Of a stretch of 46,620 nt of DNA, positions 1 through 7,340 are shown piece by piece (within the stretch, counting starts at the first letter, position 1; every line of letters begins with the position of its first letter). The notes under the pieces were generated by a model. The model was not told the origin of the DNA and searched no databases. It was given only the letters and a program-made list of their open reading frames with translations. The position numbers and the translations under genes are program-made. Source of the DNA: Nitriliruptoraceae bacterium (GTDB lineage: Bacteria; Actinomycetota; Nitriliruptoria; Nitriliruptorales; Nitriliruptoraceae); NCBI GenBank assembly GCA_003558435.1, contig PWLR01000276.1, forward strand, positions 1 to 46,620. The letters are read 5' to 3'.

Positions 1-375
1 GCTCGCCACCGCGGCGACGAGCCGGTCGCGACCCTCGCCGGCGTCGGTGGCCTGGAGCACGCGGCGCTCGTCGGGGTCGTGCTGGCCGGGGCGGGTGCGC
101 GGGTGCCGGTGCTGCTCGACGGCGTCAGCGCCGCAGCCGCAGCATGCGCCGCGGTCGCCCTCGCGCCGGATGCGCGCGATCACCTCATCGCCGGACACCG
201 CTCGGTCGAGCCCGGCGCCAGCGCGGCGCTCGAACACCTCGGCCTCGTACCCCTGCTCGACCTCGCTCTCCGGCTCGGCGAGGGGACCGGGGCGTTGCTC
301 GCCGTGCCGATCGTGCAGGCGGCCGCGGCGGCACTCCGCGACGTCGCGACGTTGGACGAGGTACTCGGCGGCTGA
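1..375 (+). CDS. cobT: Nicotinate-nucleotide--dimethylbenzimidazole phosphoribosyltransferase, C-terminal part
   Basis: The frame is open from the first base and ends at TGA 373-375, giving about 124 residues of a protein whose start lies outside the window. CobT transfers phosphoribose from nicotinate mononucleotide to the lower-ligand base of cobalamin. The visible part has the family's glycine-rich stretch (VATLAGVGGLEHAAL), the GHRSVEPGASAALEHLGL segment and the near C-terminal LRLGEGTGALLAVPIVQAA motif containing the catalytic-region glutamate. It ends at the usual place just after a TLDEV-like tail. The gene faces the minus-strand lipoprotein gene, with an inverted repeat between them. 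A cobalamin gene here fits the B12-binding regulator encoded near 31 kb, although they are not linked. Only a truncated copy is seen, so upstream fusion partners cannot be excluded. Confidence 0.88.
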   Translation, partial: ARHRGDEPVATLAGVGGLEHAALVGVVLAGAGARVPVLLDGVSAAAAACAAVALAPDARDHLIAGHRSVEPGASAALEHLGLVPLLDLALRLGEGTGALLAVPIVQAAAAALRDVATLDEVLGG

Positions 376-407
376 AGCCCGGTACCGACGATGTCGACGG
401 GTCGGGT

Positions 408-445
408 GGCCGATCGGCTCCGCGGGGGAGCGCAGCCGATCGGCC
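408..445. terminator. Bidirectional terminator-like hairpin between convergent genes
   Basis: A perfect 12-bp inverted repeat (GGCCGATCGGCT at 408-419, its complement at 434-445) flanks a 14-nt loop. It sits between the convergent cobT end and the lipoprotein gene end. There is no T tract on either strand, so it is a GC-rich terminator candidate on position and symmetry alone. Confidence 0.55.
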
Positions 446-463
446 TCGAAGGTGTCCCTCGCA

Positions 464-1501
464 TCACGGGAGCAGGGTCAGGGGGGTCTCACGCCGCGCC
501 TGGATGGAGCCGTCCTTCGCGGACTGCTCCCACACGGTCAGGACCGCCTCGGTCGGTGCATCGACGTCCACCTCCAGGGTGACGTCGAACGCGCCCCAGC
601 CGACCCCGTTGTCGGACATCGCGAAACCCTCCGCGAGCACCGTGCCGTCCGCCGTCTCCAGCCGGTAGAGGAAGGTCGCCTCGAACACGGCGGCCATCCC
701 GGTCATGCGCAGTGGCGTATCGACCTCGGCACCCGCCGCCGGCGTGTCGACGAAGACCGTGGGCAGCAGGTCGACGAAGTGGCTGCGGGAACCGGGTTCG
801 TCGATCACGAGCCCTTCGTTGGAGAAGACGGTCACCGGCTGTCCGTCGAGCGCGAACTGCACCTCGTCGACGGTCGGGAACTGCGTGACGGTGTAGATGA
901 TCTGCGCGAGCCGGGAGAACATCGACAGCGACCCACCACCGGACTCGAACTCGCGCGAGAGGTCGACGGTCGCGAGCCCGTCGACGAGGTCGACGCCGAG
1001 CACCAGGGTCTCGTCCGGCACGGCCGTCGAGATGCCGTCGATCAACGCTTCGTCGGCGGGCGAGGGGCCGTCGATCAGCTCACGGAGCGTCGCCAGCGCG
1101 ATCCCCGGCGTCGTCGGGATCTCGCGGTGCACGGAGACCAGGAAGGGATCGGCGCGGCCGGGTGTGCCGCCACCGGGTGCCATGAAGTAGAGCCGAACGG
1201 GCGTCACGCTCGGATCGTCCGCCGCGTGGTCCTGGTCGGCGTCACCGGATGGGTCGTCGGGTTCATCCGACGCGTCGGAGTCGGCATCGGTGGTCTCCGG
1301 CTCGGTCGCGTCCGGATCGGTGGTCTCCGGCTCGGTCGCGTCCGGCTCGGTGGTGTCGGTTGCCGGGTCGCCGACGTCCGTCGATGCGTTCTGGTCATCG
1401 GCGCTGGTGAGGGGGCCGGCGTCGATGACGTCGCTCGCGCACCCGGAGAGCACCAGTGAGAGGACGGCTCCGAGCAGCAGTGGGAACGGGATGCGTCGCA
1501 T
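464..1501 (-). CDS. Lipoprotein with GerMN and Gmad2-type domains
   Basis: 345 residues. ATG at 1501 is chosen because AGGAG lies a few bases upstream and the first residues form a lipoprotein signal (LVLSGC, lipid cysteine at residue 21). A threonine/aspartate/glutamate-rich linker with a tandem DATEPETTD repeat covers about residues 40-95. A GerMN-like domain lies at about 100-215 and a Gmad2-like immunoglobulin-fold domain at about 245-340. GerMN domains occur in spore-germination proteins and in actinobacterial LpqB. Here the protein is probably an extracytoplasmic, membrane-anchored factor. It is the third gene of a regulator-kinase-lipoprotein run, about 100 bases downstream of the kinase stop. 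That context suggests it modulates the kinase, as LpqB does for MtrB, but the Gmad2 domain differs from LpqB's C-terminal part. The ligand is unknown. Confidence 0.75.
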   Translation of the reverse strand: MRRIPFPLLLGAVLSLVLSGCASDVIDAGPLTSADDQNASTDVGDPATDTTEPDATEPETTDPDATEPETTDADSDASDEPDDPSGDADQDHAADDPSVTPVRLYFMAPGGGTPGRADPFLVSVHREIPTTPGIALATLRELIDGPSPADEALIDGISTAVPDETLVLGVDLVDGLATVDLSREFESGGGSLSMFSRLAQIIYTVTQFPTVDEVQFALDGQPVTVFSNEGLVIDEPGSRSHFVDLLPTVFVDTPAAGAEVDTPLRMTGMAAVFEATFLYRLETADGTVLAEGFAMSDNGVGWGAFDVTLEVDVDAPTEAVLTVWEQSAKDGSIQARRETPLTLLP

Positions 1502-1604
1502 GGTGGGCTCCTGCCGTGTTGCGGTCGGCGTGTGCTGCCTCGGTGCTGGGAGAGCACCTGTACCCAGCATGCGCGCGGTTGGTCATGAGCGCGTCCGTGC
1601 CGTG

Positions 1605-2978
1605 TCACAGATCGGTAACGGCGCGCGCGGGGAGCCGCAACTCGACCGCCAGACCGCCGGCCTCCCGGTTGCGGGCCGTCACCGACGCCCCGAGCACACG
1701 GGCGTGTTCACGCACGATCGCGAGCCCCAGGCCGGTGCCGCCCGACCCACGGGAGGTATCGGCCTTGGTGAAGCGGTCGAAGATCGACTCCAGCTGCGCA
1801 TCGGGCACGCCGGGGCCGCGGTCCGCCACCTCGATGTGCAGCCGCGGGCCTTCCAGCCACGCGGACACCGTCACGGCCGAACCGGCTGCATGGGTGGCGG
1901 CGTTGTCGACGAGGTTGGTCACCATTCGCTCGAGGCGCCGACGATCGGTGCGCACCGTGCAGTCCGCTGGCGCGCGGACCGTCGCTGCGGGCATCCGCCT
2001 GGCCACGACCGCGCCGAGGAACCTCGCGACGTCCACGTCCCACGACTCCGGCGCGGCATCACCGATGGTGGCGTCGGGCGTCTCGGTCGCGTCGAGCCGT
2101 GACAGCTCCAGCAACTCCTCGACCAGGTCGCGCAGCCGCCGGACGTCGCCGTCGAGCAGCTCGACGACGCGACGTGTCCCGGTCGGGAGCGCGTCGAGTT
2201 GCGCGGCCAGCTCGCTGGCCTCGTGCACCAGCGAGGTCACCGGGGTGCGCAGCTCGTGGGAGACGTCGGCGACGAACCGTCGTTCGCGGGCACGCGCGGC
2301 GGTCAACTCCGCGACGGTGTCGGCGAGCGATCCCGCCAGCCGACCGCCGCGCCAGCCGGCCACGGCGCCCAGCAGGACCAGCAGCAGCGACGCCCCGAGG
2401 AGCACCAGCCGTAGCTGTGCGAGCGCGTTCTCCGTGTCGCTGATGTCGGTGAGGAAGTAGAAGTCGGGACCGGCGGGTGCCCGCCGGGCGGCCACGATCA
2501 GGTGGGGGTCGCCGTCGATGGCGATGCGCTCGGCGCCGAGGTTGCCGGCGGCGACCAGCGCCCGGAGTTCGGCCGAGACCGCCTCCGGGGCGTTCACCAC
2601 GTCCAGTCCGGACACGAAGTCGTCCCCCGGGCCGGTGCCGAGATCGACGTAGACCCGCACGTCGCGCCGCTGGAAGTCGTCGGCCAGTCCGGATGTCTCG
2701 ATATCGCCCGGCCGGACGGCCTCGGGGAGCCGCTCGGTGGCGAGCACGCCGACGTTGAAGCGTGCCTGCTCGACGGCGCGGTCGACGACCTCGGTGCGCA
2801 ACGACTGCGACACCGCGATGTACGCGAACATCGACAGCGCCAGCGCGGTGATCGCGACCACGCTGGTCACCGTCAGCACCAGTCGCGTGCGGATCCTGCG
2901 ACCGGCACGGTTCGGCTCCGGGCCGGCGCGGGGAGCCGCCCGGTCGGCTCCCTCTCCCACCAGATCGGCATGGGTCAC
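1605..2978 (-). CDS. Membrane sensor histidine kinase
   Basis: 457 residues. The GTG start at 2978 overlaps the regulator's TGA by 4 bases (GTGA), which indicates translational coupling; longer upstream starts would lie inside the regulator gene. Order: cytoplasmic N-tail, membrane helix about 33-57, extracytoplasmic sensor region about 60-188, second helix about 189-208, linker, HisKA H-box (DVSHELRTPVTSL, phospho-His 241), N-box (NLVDNA, Asn 359), G1 box (DRGPG, from 386) and G2 box (GGTGLGLAI, from 413). It is therefore a complete class I kinase that should phosphorylate the coupled OmpR-type regulator. The sensor region has no recognisable domain name. The nearest concept is the actinobacterial MtrB/CseC/AfsQ2 group, and I do not assign a symbol. 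Confidence 0.93.
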   Translation of the reverse strand: MTHADLVGEGADRAAPRAGPEPNRAGRRIRTRLVLTVTSVVAITALALSMFAYIAVSQSLRTEVVDRAVEQARFNVGVLATERLPEAVRPGDIETSGLADDFQRRDVRVYVDLGTGPGDDFVSGLDVVNAPEAVSAELRALVAAGNLGAERIAIDGDPHLIVAARRAPAGPDFYFLTDISDTENALAQLRLVLLGASLLLVLLGAVAGWRGGRLAGSLADTVAELTAARARERRFVADVSHELRTPVTSLVHEASELAAQLDALPTGTRRVVELLDGDVRRLRDLVEELLELSRLDATETPDATIGDAAPESWDVDVARFLGAVVARRMPAATVRAPADCTVRTDRRRLERMVTNLVDNAATHAAGSAVTVSAWLEGPRLHIEVADRGPGVPDAQLESIFDRFTKADTSRGSGGTGLGLAIVREHARVLGASVTARNREAGGLAVELRLPARAVTDL

Positions 2979-3658
2979 GGGCGAACGGCCCGGTAGCCGA
3001 CGCCGCGGACGGTCTCGATCGTGCGCGGCGTCGACGGCTCGGTCTCGATCTTGGAGCGCAGTCGCTGGACGGTCGCGTCGACCAGCCGAGAGTCCCCGAG
3101 GTAGTCGTAGCCCCACACGAGGTCGAGAAGCTGCTCACGCGACAGGACGTTGCCGGCATGACGAGCGAGTTCGGCCAGCAGTCGGAACTCGGTCGGGGTG
3201 AGCTCGACGCGCTCGTCGGCCCGGGTCACGGTGTGGGCGGCGACGTCGATCCGAACCTCGCCGACCCGCAGCACATCGGCGTTGGGGTGGTTGCCGCTCG
3301 CCCGACGCAGGGACGCTCGGACGCGAGCGATCAGCTCGGGCATCTCGAAGGGTTTGGTGACGTAGTCGTCGGCCCCGGATTCGAGCCCCACCACCACGTC
3401 GAGCGTGTCGGAACGAGCCGTGAGCATCACGACCGGCACCGCTGAGGTGGCACGGATGGCCTTGCAGACCTCGAGGCCGTCCATGCCGGGCAGCATCACG
3501 TCCAGCACGACGGCGTCCGGGCGGTCCGCCCGGAAACGTTCGAGCCCGTCGTCGCCGGTGGCCGCGGTCAGGACCTCGAATCCGGCGGCGCGCAGCCCGC
3601 GTTCGGTCAACTCGCGGATCGAGGCGTCGTCCTCGACCACCAGGATGCGTGCATCCAT
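2975..3658 (-). CDS. OmpR/PhoB-family response regulator
   Basis: 227 residues. The receiver domain covers about 1-120, with an acidic pocket at residues 10-11, phospho-acceptor Asp 53 (VLDVMLPGMDG) and the conserved lysine in DDYVTKPFE. The winged-helix effector domain covers about 130-227 and ends in the typical RLRSKIE...TVRGVGYR segment. It binds DNA when phosphorylated by the kinase encoded immediately downstream. It begins with MDARILVVEDD, very like MtrA, and is the MtrA length. However, the following lipoprotein and the sensor region are not clearly the Mtr proteins, so orthology is open. The 184 bases upstream, between it and the quinoprotein gene, probably hold the operon promoter; I see no clear hexamers. 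Confidence 0.93.
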   Translation of the reverse strand: MDARILVVEDDASIRELTERGLRAAGFEVLTAATGDDGLERFRADRPDAVVLDVMLPGMDGLEVCKAIRATSAVPVVMLTARSDTLDVVVGLESGADDYVTKPFEMPELIARVRASLRRASGNHPNADVLRVGEVRIDVAAHTVTRADERVELTPTEFRLLAELARHAGNVLSREQLLDLVWGYDYLGDSRLVDATVQRLRSKIETEPSTPRTIETVRGVGYRAVRP

Positions 3659-3842
3659 CGCTGCGCTACCCCATCTCGGCGACGATCTCGACCTGCTTCA
3701 CCCTACGTGCCCGACGGCGCACGGTTCGCAAGGTGGCTCGGGTCGGGTGATCGAGCCGGGCGATCCGTCCCGATCGATGGTGCCGGGGCTGGCCGGTGGA
3801 GGAGGGGTTGTCGCAGGGGGTCCGTCGCCGAGGTCGCGCGAG

Positions 3843-5654
3843 CTAAGACCCGGGCTCGGGGTCGTCGCCGGGCTCGGGCTCGTCGCCGGGCTCGTCGCCG
3901 GCCTCGGTATCGCCTCCGGCGGCGGGGGGAACGATCTCGCCCTCGGCGCCGAGCCGCAACGCCATCAGGACCGGTTCGCTGCCGAGTCCGACCGGCCACA
4001 CGATGGTGTCGTCGGCGATGGCGGGCCAGGCGATGATGCCGCCGGGGGCCTGCATGCTCCAGACGGTCTCACCGTCGTCCCGGGACAACGCGTGGATCTC
4101 GCCACCCAGGGTCGCGGTGAGCACCACGTCGTTGACGACCGTGGCCCCACCGAACGCGGGCCCGTCGAAGTCGCGTTCCCAGGCCACCTCGCCGGTGGCG
4201 ACGTCGATCGCGTAGAAGACGCTGTCCGCCTCCTCGAGGTTGGTGTGACCCTCCGCGGCGGCGACGGCGTCGCCGGGTTCCTCGGCATCGTGACCGGTGG
4301 CGGTGTACCGCGAGCCGAGGTTCAACACCAGGACGTAGAGCTGGCCGTCAGCCATCGCCATCGGGGTCTCGACCCCGCCCCAGACGCCGGGCATGACGAA
4401 CACCTCCTCACCGTGCGGCAGCACCTGCAGGTCGTCGTTGACGTGCTCACCGACCTCGAGCTGCCAGAGGATCTCGCCCGTCTCCCGGTCGAAGGCGTGG
4501 ACGTGACCGAGCTTGCCCGAACTCATCACGATGTCGCGTTGCTCGCCATCGATCTCGGCCGTCGCCAGGATCGGACTGATCTGGTAGTCGAGGTCGAACA
4601 TGTCGCGGGGTTTGACCTGGTTGTACCAATCCATCCGGCCCGACTCCCCGTCGAGCGCCAGCAGCGAGTTGGTGTAGAGGTTGGGTCCCGGACGGCTCAT
4701 GGCGTTGGGGTTGTCGATGGTGCCGGGAAACGGCGAGGGGTTGCCGGTGGCCCAGAACGTGGCACCCGTGTCGGTGTCGATGCCCGGCGGATACCAGATC
4801 CCGCCACCACCGTTGCGTTCCGGATCGCCCCAGAACCCTTCCTCGACGACCTGGAACTCCCAGACGATCTCCCCCGACCCCTGCTCGACGGCGTAGACCT
4901 TCCCGCTGACCCCTCCGACGTAGCTCTCGCGCCCCGCGGCGTCGTCCGCGCCTTCGGCGGGCGTCCCGGCCCCGGTACCGGTGTAGACGTTGCCGTCGAA
5001 GACCGAGGGTTGGTGGGTGCCGGTGTGGGGCTCGAGCTGGGTGGACCACAGCTCGTCACCGGAATCGATGTCCAGGGCGATGAGGTTGTCGATGCCGTCC
5101 TGGATGAAGACCTTGCCGTAACCGATCGACGGCCCGTTCGGCCCGATCGCGGCGCGCCCGTACTCGCGTTCCCAGATGGGATCGCCCGAACCCAGATCGA
5201 TCGCGAAGGTGTTGGACATCAGGTCCTGGAAGTACACGACCCCCTCGGAGATCACCGGCGTCGAGGCGGATGCGCCCCAGTCGGAGACCCCGGTGGTCGG
5301 CAACGTCCAGGCGACACCGAGATCGTCGAGGGTGTCCGAATCGATGGTCGTGTCGGTCGTGGCCCGGGTGTTGGCGTAGTCGCGGTTGCCCATCGGCCAC
5401 TCGGCCGCGCCCGCCTCCACCTCCGGCGGGAAGCTCGGCACCTGCTCGCGCTCCACGTCCGCCCCCGGACCCGCGGTGACCTGGTTCTCCGGCGGGACCG
5501 TGGGACCGGCGTCGAGGTCACCGACGATCTCGGCCTCGTCCACCTCGCCGGGCAGTGGGGCCTCCGCGGCGTCATCAGCCTCCGGTTCGCAGCCGATCAG
5601 CCCCAGGGCCAGTCCGACGGCGAGGGCGAACAGCAGGGAACGGCGTTCGGGCAC
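3843..5654 (-). CDS. PQQ-dependent (quinoprotein) dehydrogenase-like lipoprotein
   Basis: 603 residues. The GTG start at 5654 has GGAGG just upstream and gives a lipoprotein signal (LALGLIGC, Cys 22). After an acidic linker comes a beta-propeller with repeated tryptophan-docking motifs of the form ALD..SG...W (for example LDIDSGDELW, VEQGSGEIVW, FDRETGEILW). Hallmarks of quinoprotein alcohol dehydrogenases are present: ATGNPSPF (Asn 305, metal ligand position) and KPRDMFDLDYQ (Asp 354 at the catalytic-base position, with a second Asp two residues later). It would oxidise an alcohol, aldehyde or sugar outside the membrane and pass electrons to cytochrome c. It is the last gene of the cytochrome/oxidase operon, 14 bp after a cytochrome c gene. 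No PQQ synthesis gene is in view. The C-terminal tail is a glutamate/glycine/proline-rich repeat. The substrate is unknown; a non-catalytic propeller is a weaker alternative. Confidence 0.85.
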   Translation of the reverse strand: MPERRSLLFALAVGLALGLIGCEPEADDAAEAPLPGEVDEAEIVGDLDAGPTVPPENQVTAGPGADVEREQVPSFPPEVEAGAAEWPMGNRDYANTRATTDTTIDSDTLDDLGVAWTLPTTGVSDWGASASTPVISEGVVYFQDLMSNTFAIDLGSGDPIWEREYGRAAIGPNGPSIGYGKVFIQDGIDNLIALDIDSGDELWSTQLEPHTGTHQPSVFDGNVYTGTGAGTPAEGADDAAGRESYVGGVSGKVYAVEQGSGEIVWEFQVVEEGFWGDPERNGGGGIWYPPGIDTDTGATFWATGNPSPFPGTIDNPNAMSRPGPNLYTNSLLALDGESGRMDWYNQVKPRDMFDLDYQISPILATAEIDGEQRDIVMSSGKLGHVHAFDRETGEILWQLEVGEHVNDDLQVLPHGEEVFVMPGVWGGVETPMAMADGQLYVLVLNLGSRYTATGHDAEEPGDAVAAAEGHTNLEEADSVFYAIDVATGEVAWERDFDGPAFGGATVVNDVVLTATLGGEIHALSRDDGETVWSMQAPGGIIAWPAIADDTIVWPVGLGSEPVLMALRLGAEGEIVPPAAGGDTEAGDEPGDEPEPGDDPEPGS

Positions 5655-5668
5655 GTGTACCTCCGGTT

Positions 5669-6055
5669 TCACTTCACACGGGTGGGGGTGACGGTGGAGG
5701 CATCGTTGCCCCACGCGTTGCGGATGTAGGAGATGACCTGGGCCAGCTCCTCCTGGTCCATGGTGTTCCGGAAGCCCCGCATGCCGCCACTGCCCTCCAG
5801 CACGATCTCGATGACCGGATCCGGATCGTGCAGGGTGACCAGGGGGTTGCCCGCGAGGTGCGGGTAGATGGGGGCGAAGCCCTCACCGTCCGGCTGGTGA
5901 CAGCGGGCGCAGCTGTTGGTGTAGAGCGCCTCCCCGGCAGCGATCAACTCCTCGTCGTCGGTACCGGGGGCGCAGGCGTTCAGCGCCGCCAGCACCAGCA
6001 GCACGACCAGGCCGGTTCGCCATCCGGGTTCGGGTACGTGATCGGCGTGCATCAT
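5669..6055 (-). CDS. Lipoprotein single-haem cytochrome c
   Basis: 128 residues. ATG 6055 shares one base with the preceding stop codon (TGATG), and a second ATG follows at 6052. The signal VLAALNAC is a lipobox. The haem-binding motif is CARCH, and GGMRGF or NTM further on supplies a likely methionine axial ligand. The domain is a class I cytochrome c of the kind found with quinoproteins and caa3 oxidases. It is directly upstream of the PQQ dehydrogenase gene in the same operon, so it is the best candidate for that enzyme's immediate electron acceptor. That pairing is inferred from position only. Confidence 0.88.
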   Translation of the reverse strand: MMHADHVPEPGWRTGLVVLLVLAALNACAPGTDDEELIAAGEALYTNSCARCHQPDGEGFAPIYPHLAGNPLVTLHDPDPVIEIVLEGSGGMRGFRNTMDQEELAQVISYIRNAWGNDASTVTPTRVK

Positions 6056-6480
6056 CAGCCCCCGTCGCCGAGCGTGTAGAGGTAGGCCGCCATGTCGCGC
6101 GCCGTACTCTCCGGCACACCCAGGTCGGGCATCGCGTTGCCCGGATCGATCTGTTGAGGATCGATGATCCAGTCGACGAGGTTCTCCGGGGTGTTGGCGA
6201 GCCGACCGGCGACGTGGGTCCGCTCGGACCATGCGTCGAGCGGGGGTCCGACGGTGGTATCGGGGTGTCGCAGGCCGGGGATCCGGTGGCACGCCGCGCA
6301 GCCGTATTCGAGCAGCGCGGCCCTGCCCATGTCCGGGTCGCCGCCGGTCGCGAGGGCCGTACGGTCCGCCCCGCCGCCGGCCACCATGGCGATCAGGGCC
6401 GCACCGACCGCGACCACCAGCACGGTCACCGCCAGCCCGGCGAGGCCTGGCCCGCGGCCTCGGTCAGTCGTCGGGGACAA
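6055..6480 (-). CDS. Membrane-anchored single-haem cytochrome c
   Basis: 141 residues. The start is TTG at 6480, supported by AAGGAG six bases upstream and by the position of the first membrane helix (about residues 13-35, LAVTVLVVAVGAALIAMVA). It overlaps the preceding cytochrome gene by 17 bp. The haem motif is CAACH at about residue 60, with VGPPL downstream and a methionine ligand in NAMPDLGV. The arrangement resembles the cytochrome domain of caa3-type subunit II (PENLVDWIIDP...AMPDLGV). It may be a soluble-side electron shuttle between the other cytochromes and the oxidase. Confidence 0.88.
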   Translation of the reverse strand: MSPTTDRGRGPGLAGLAVTVLVVAVGAALIAMVAGGGADRTALATGGDPDMGRAALLEYGCAACHRIPGLRHPDTTVGPPLDAWSERTHVAGRLANTPENLVDWIIDPQQIDPGNAMPDLGVPESTARDMAAYLYTLGDGG

Positions 6481-6934
6481 CGGGGTCTCCTTCCGGGATC
6501 ACCTCGGGATCGGGTTCCAGCTCGAAGGGTTGGCGACCGAGGTCCACGAGGGCAGCGTTGCCCTCCGTGAAACGTTCCTCGGGCGGCAACGTGAGCAGCT
6601 CCTCGCGATCGAGCAGGTAGGCCGTGACCGCGAGGTAGTCACGATCCGAGAGGGTCTCCGGCGCGTCCAACGGCATCGAGGCCCGGATCAGCTCGTAGAG
6701 GTCGAGTCCGTCGCCGTAGGTCGTCAACAGCGTGTCGGAGGTCATCGCCGGCGCCGACCGGTCGGCGGCGTGACAGCGGGCGCAGTGCCAGGCGAAGGTG
6801 GCTTCACCCCACGCGAGCTGCTGCGCGCCCTCCCCTGACCGCTCGTCCTGCTCACAGGCCGCGAGCACGGCCAACAGCGCCACGACGAGCAGCACACGCC
6901 ACCCGGCCCTGCCCGCTCCGTGCCCCCTCAGCAT
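6464..6934 (-). CDS. Lipoprotein single-haem cytochrome c
   Basis: 156 residues. ATG 6934 overlaps the preceding gene by 7 bp and gives a clean lipoprotein signal (LLAVLAAC). The haem motif is CARCH, and SMPLDAP provides the likely methionine ligand, with a typical helical DYLAVTAYLLD segment after it. The C-terminal 45 residues are acidic and proline-rich (EPDPEVIPEGDP). It is the first of three adjacent monohaem cytochromes in the oxidase operon. The three differ clearly in sequence, so they are not recent duplicates and may serve different donors. Confidence 0.87.
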   Translation of the reverse strand: MLRGHGAGRAGWRVLLVVALLAVLAACEQDERSGEGAQQLAWGEATFAWHCARCHAADRSAPAMTSDTLLTTYGDGLDLYELIRASMPLDAPETLSDRDYLAVTAYLLDREELLTLPPEERFTEGNAALVDLGRQPFELEPDPEVIPEGDPVVPDD

Positions 6935-7332
6935 GGTTCGACCATCAGCACGAGCACGACCGCCCAGCCCAGGTAGGCCAGCAGGGCTCCGTCGATAAGC
7001 AGGGCCCCGAACAGCAGGAACCCGCGGTTGCCACCGGGGTCGTGGCCCGGTGACCGCTCGCCCCGCACCGCTCGCCGTGCCTGCACGGTGGCGAGGATCA
7101 ACGCCGCGATGATCGCGGCGGTCACGCCCGTGACCGCCAGCATCGTGGCTCGTACGACCGGCATGCCCGCGACCGTCCCGGGGAACCATCCACGCAAACA
7201 ATGCAGGGACACGATCGTGTAGCCGACCACGAGGTGGAGCCCGGCCAGGGCCAGGGGTCCGCCCAGGCGGATGGCCAGGGGCAGGGAACGCGCCTGGGGC
7301 GGAGGCTGGGGTGGGGCGAGATGGTCGGTCAT
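6928..7332 (-). CDS. Small membrane protein of the oxidase operon
   Basis: 134 residues with ATG 7332, eight bases downstream of the coxA stop. About three membrane helices are visible (about residues 26-46, 60-82 and 103-130), separated by a charged loop (RRAVRGERSPGHDPGGN). It has no haem-binding motif. Its place between coxA and the cytochrome genes suggests an accessory or structural subunit of the oxidase or an assembly factor, but I do not recognise the family. It is not an obvious subunit IV (CtaF). Confidence 0.7.
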   Translation of the reverse strand: MTDHLAPPQPPPQARSLPLAIRLGGPLALAGLHLVVGYTIVSLHCLRGWFPGTVAGMPVVRATMLAVTGVTAAIIAALILATVQARRAVRGERSPGHDPGGNRGFLLFGALLIDGALLAYLGWAVVLVLMVEPC

Positions 7333-7340
7333 CGAGGCTC

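Noticed and set aside
1270..1360. Short tandem repeats (about 27-bp units) that could be a regulatory repeat array.
   Set aside because: They lie inside the lipoprotein gene and encode its repeated DATEPETTD linker.
3405..5729. A long plus-strand frame opposite the quinoprotein and regulator genes.
   Set aside because: No ribosome site or family motifs; the minus-strand proteins are clear, so this is a shadow frame.
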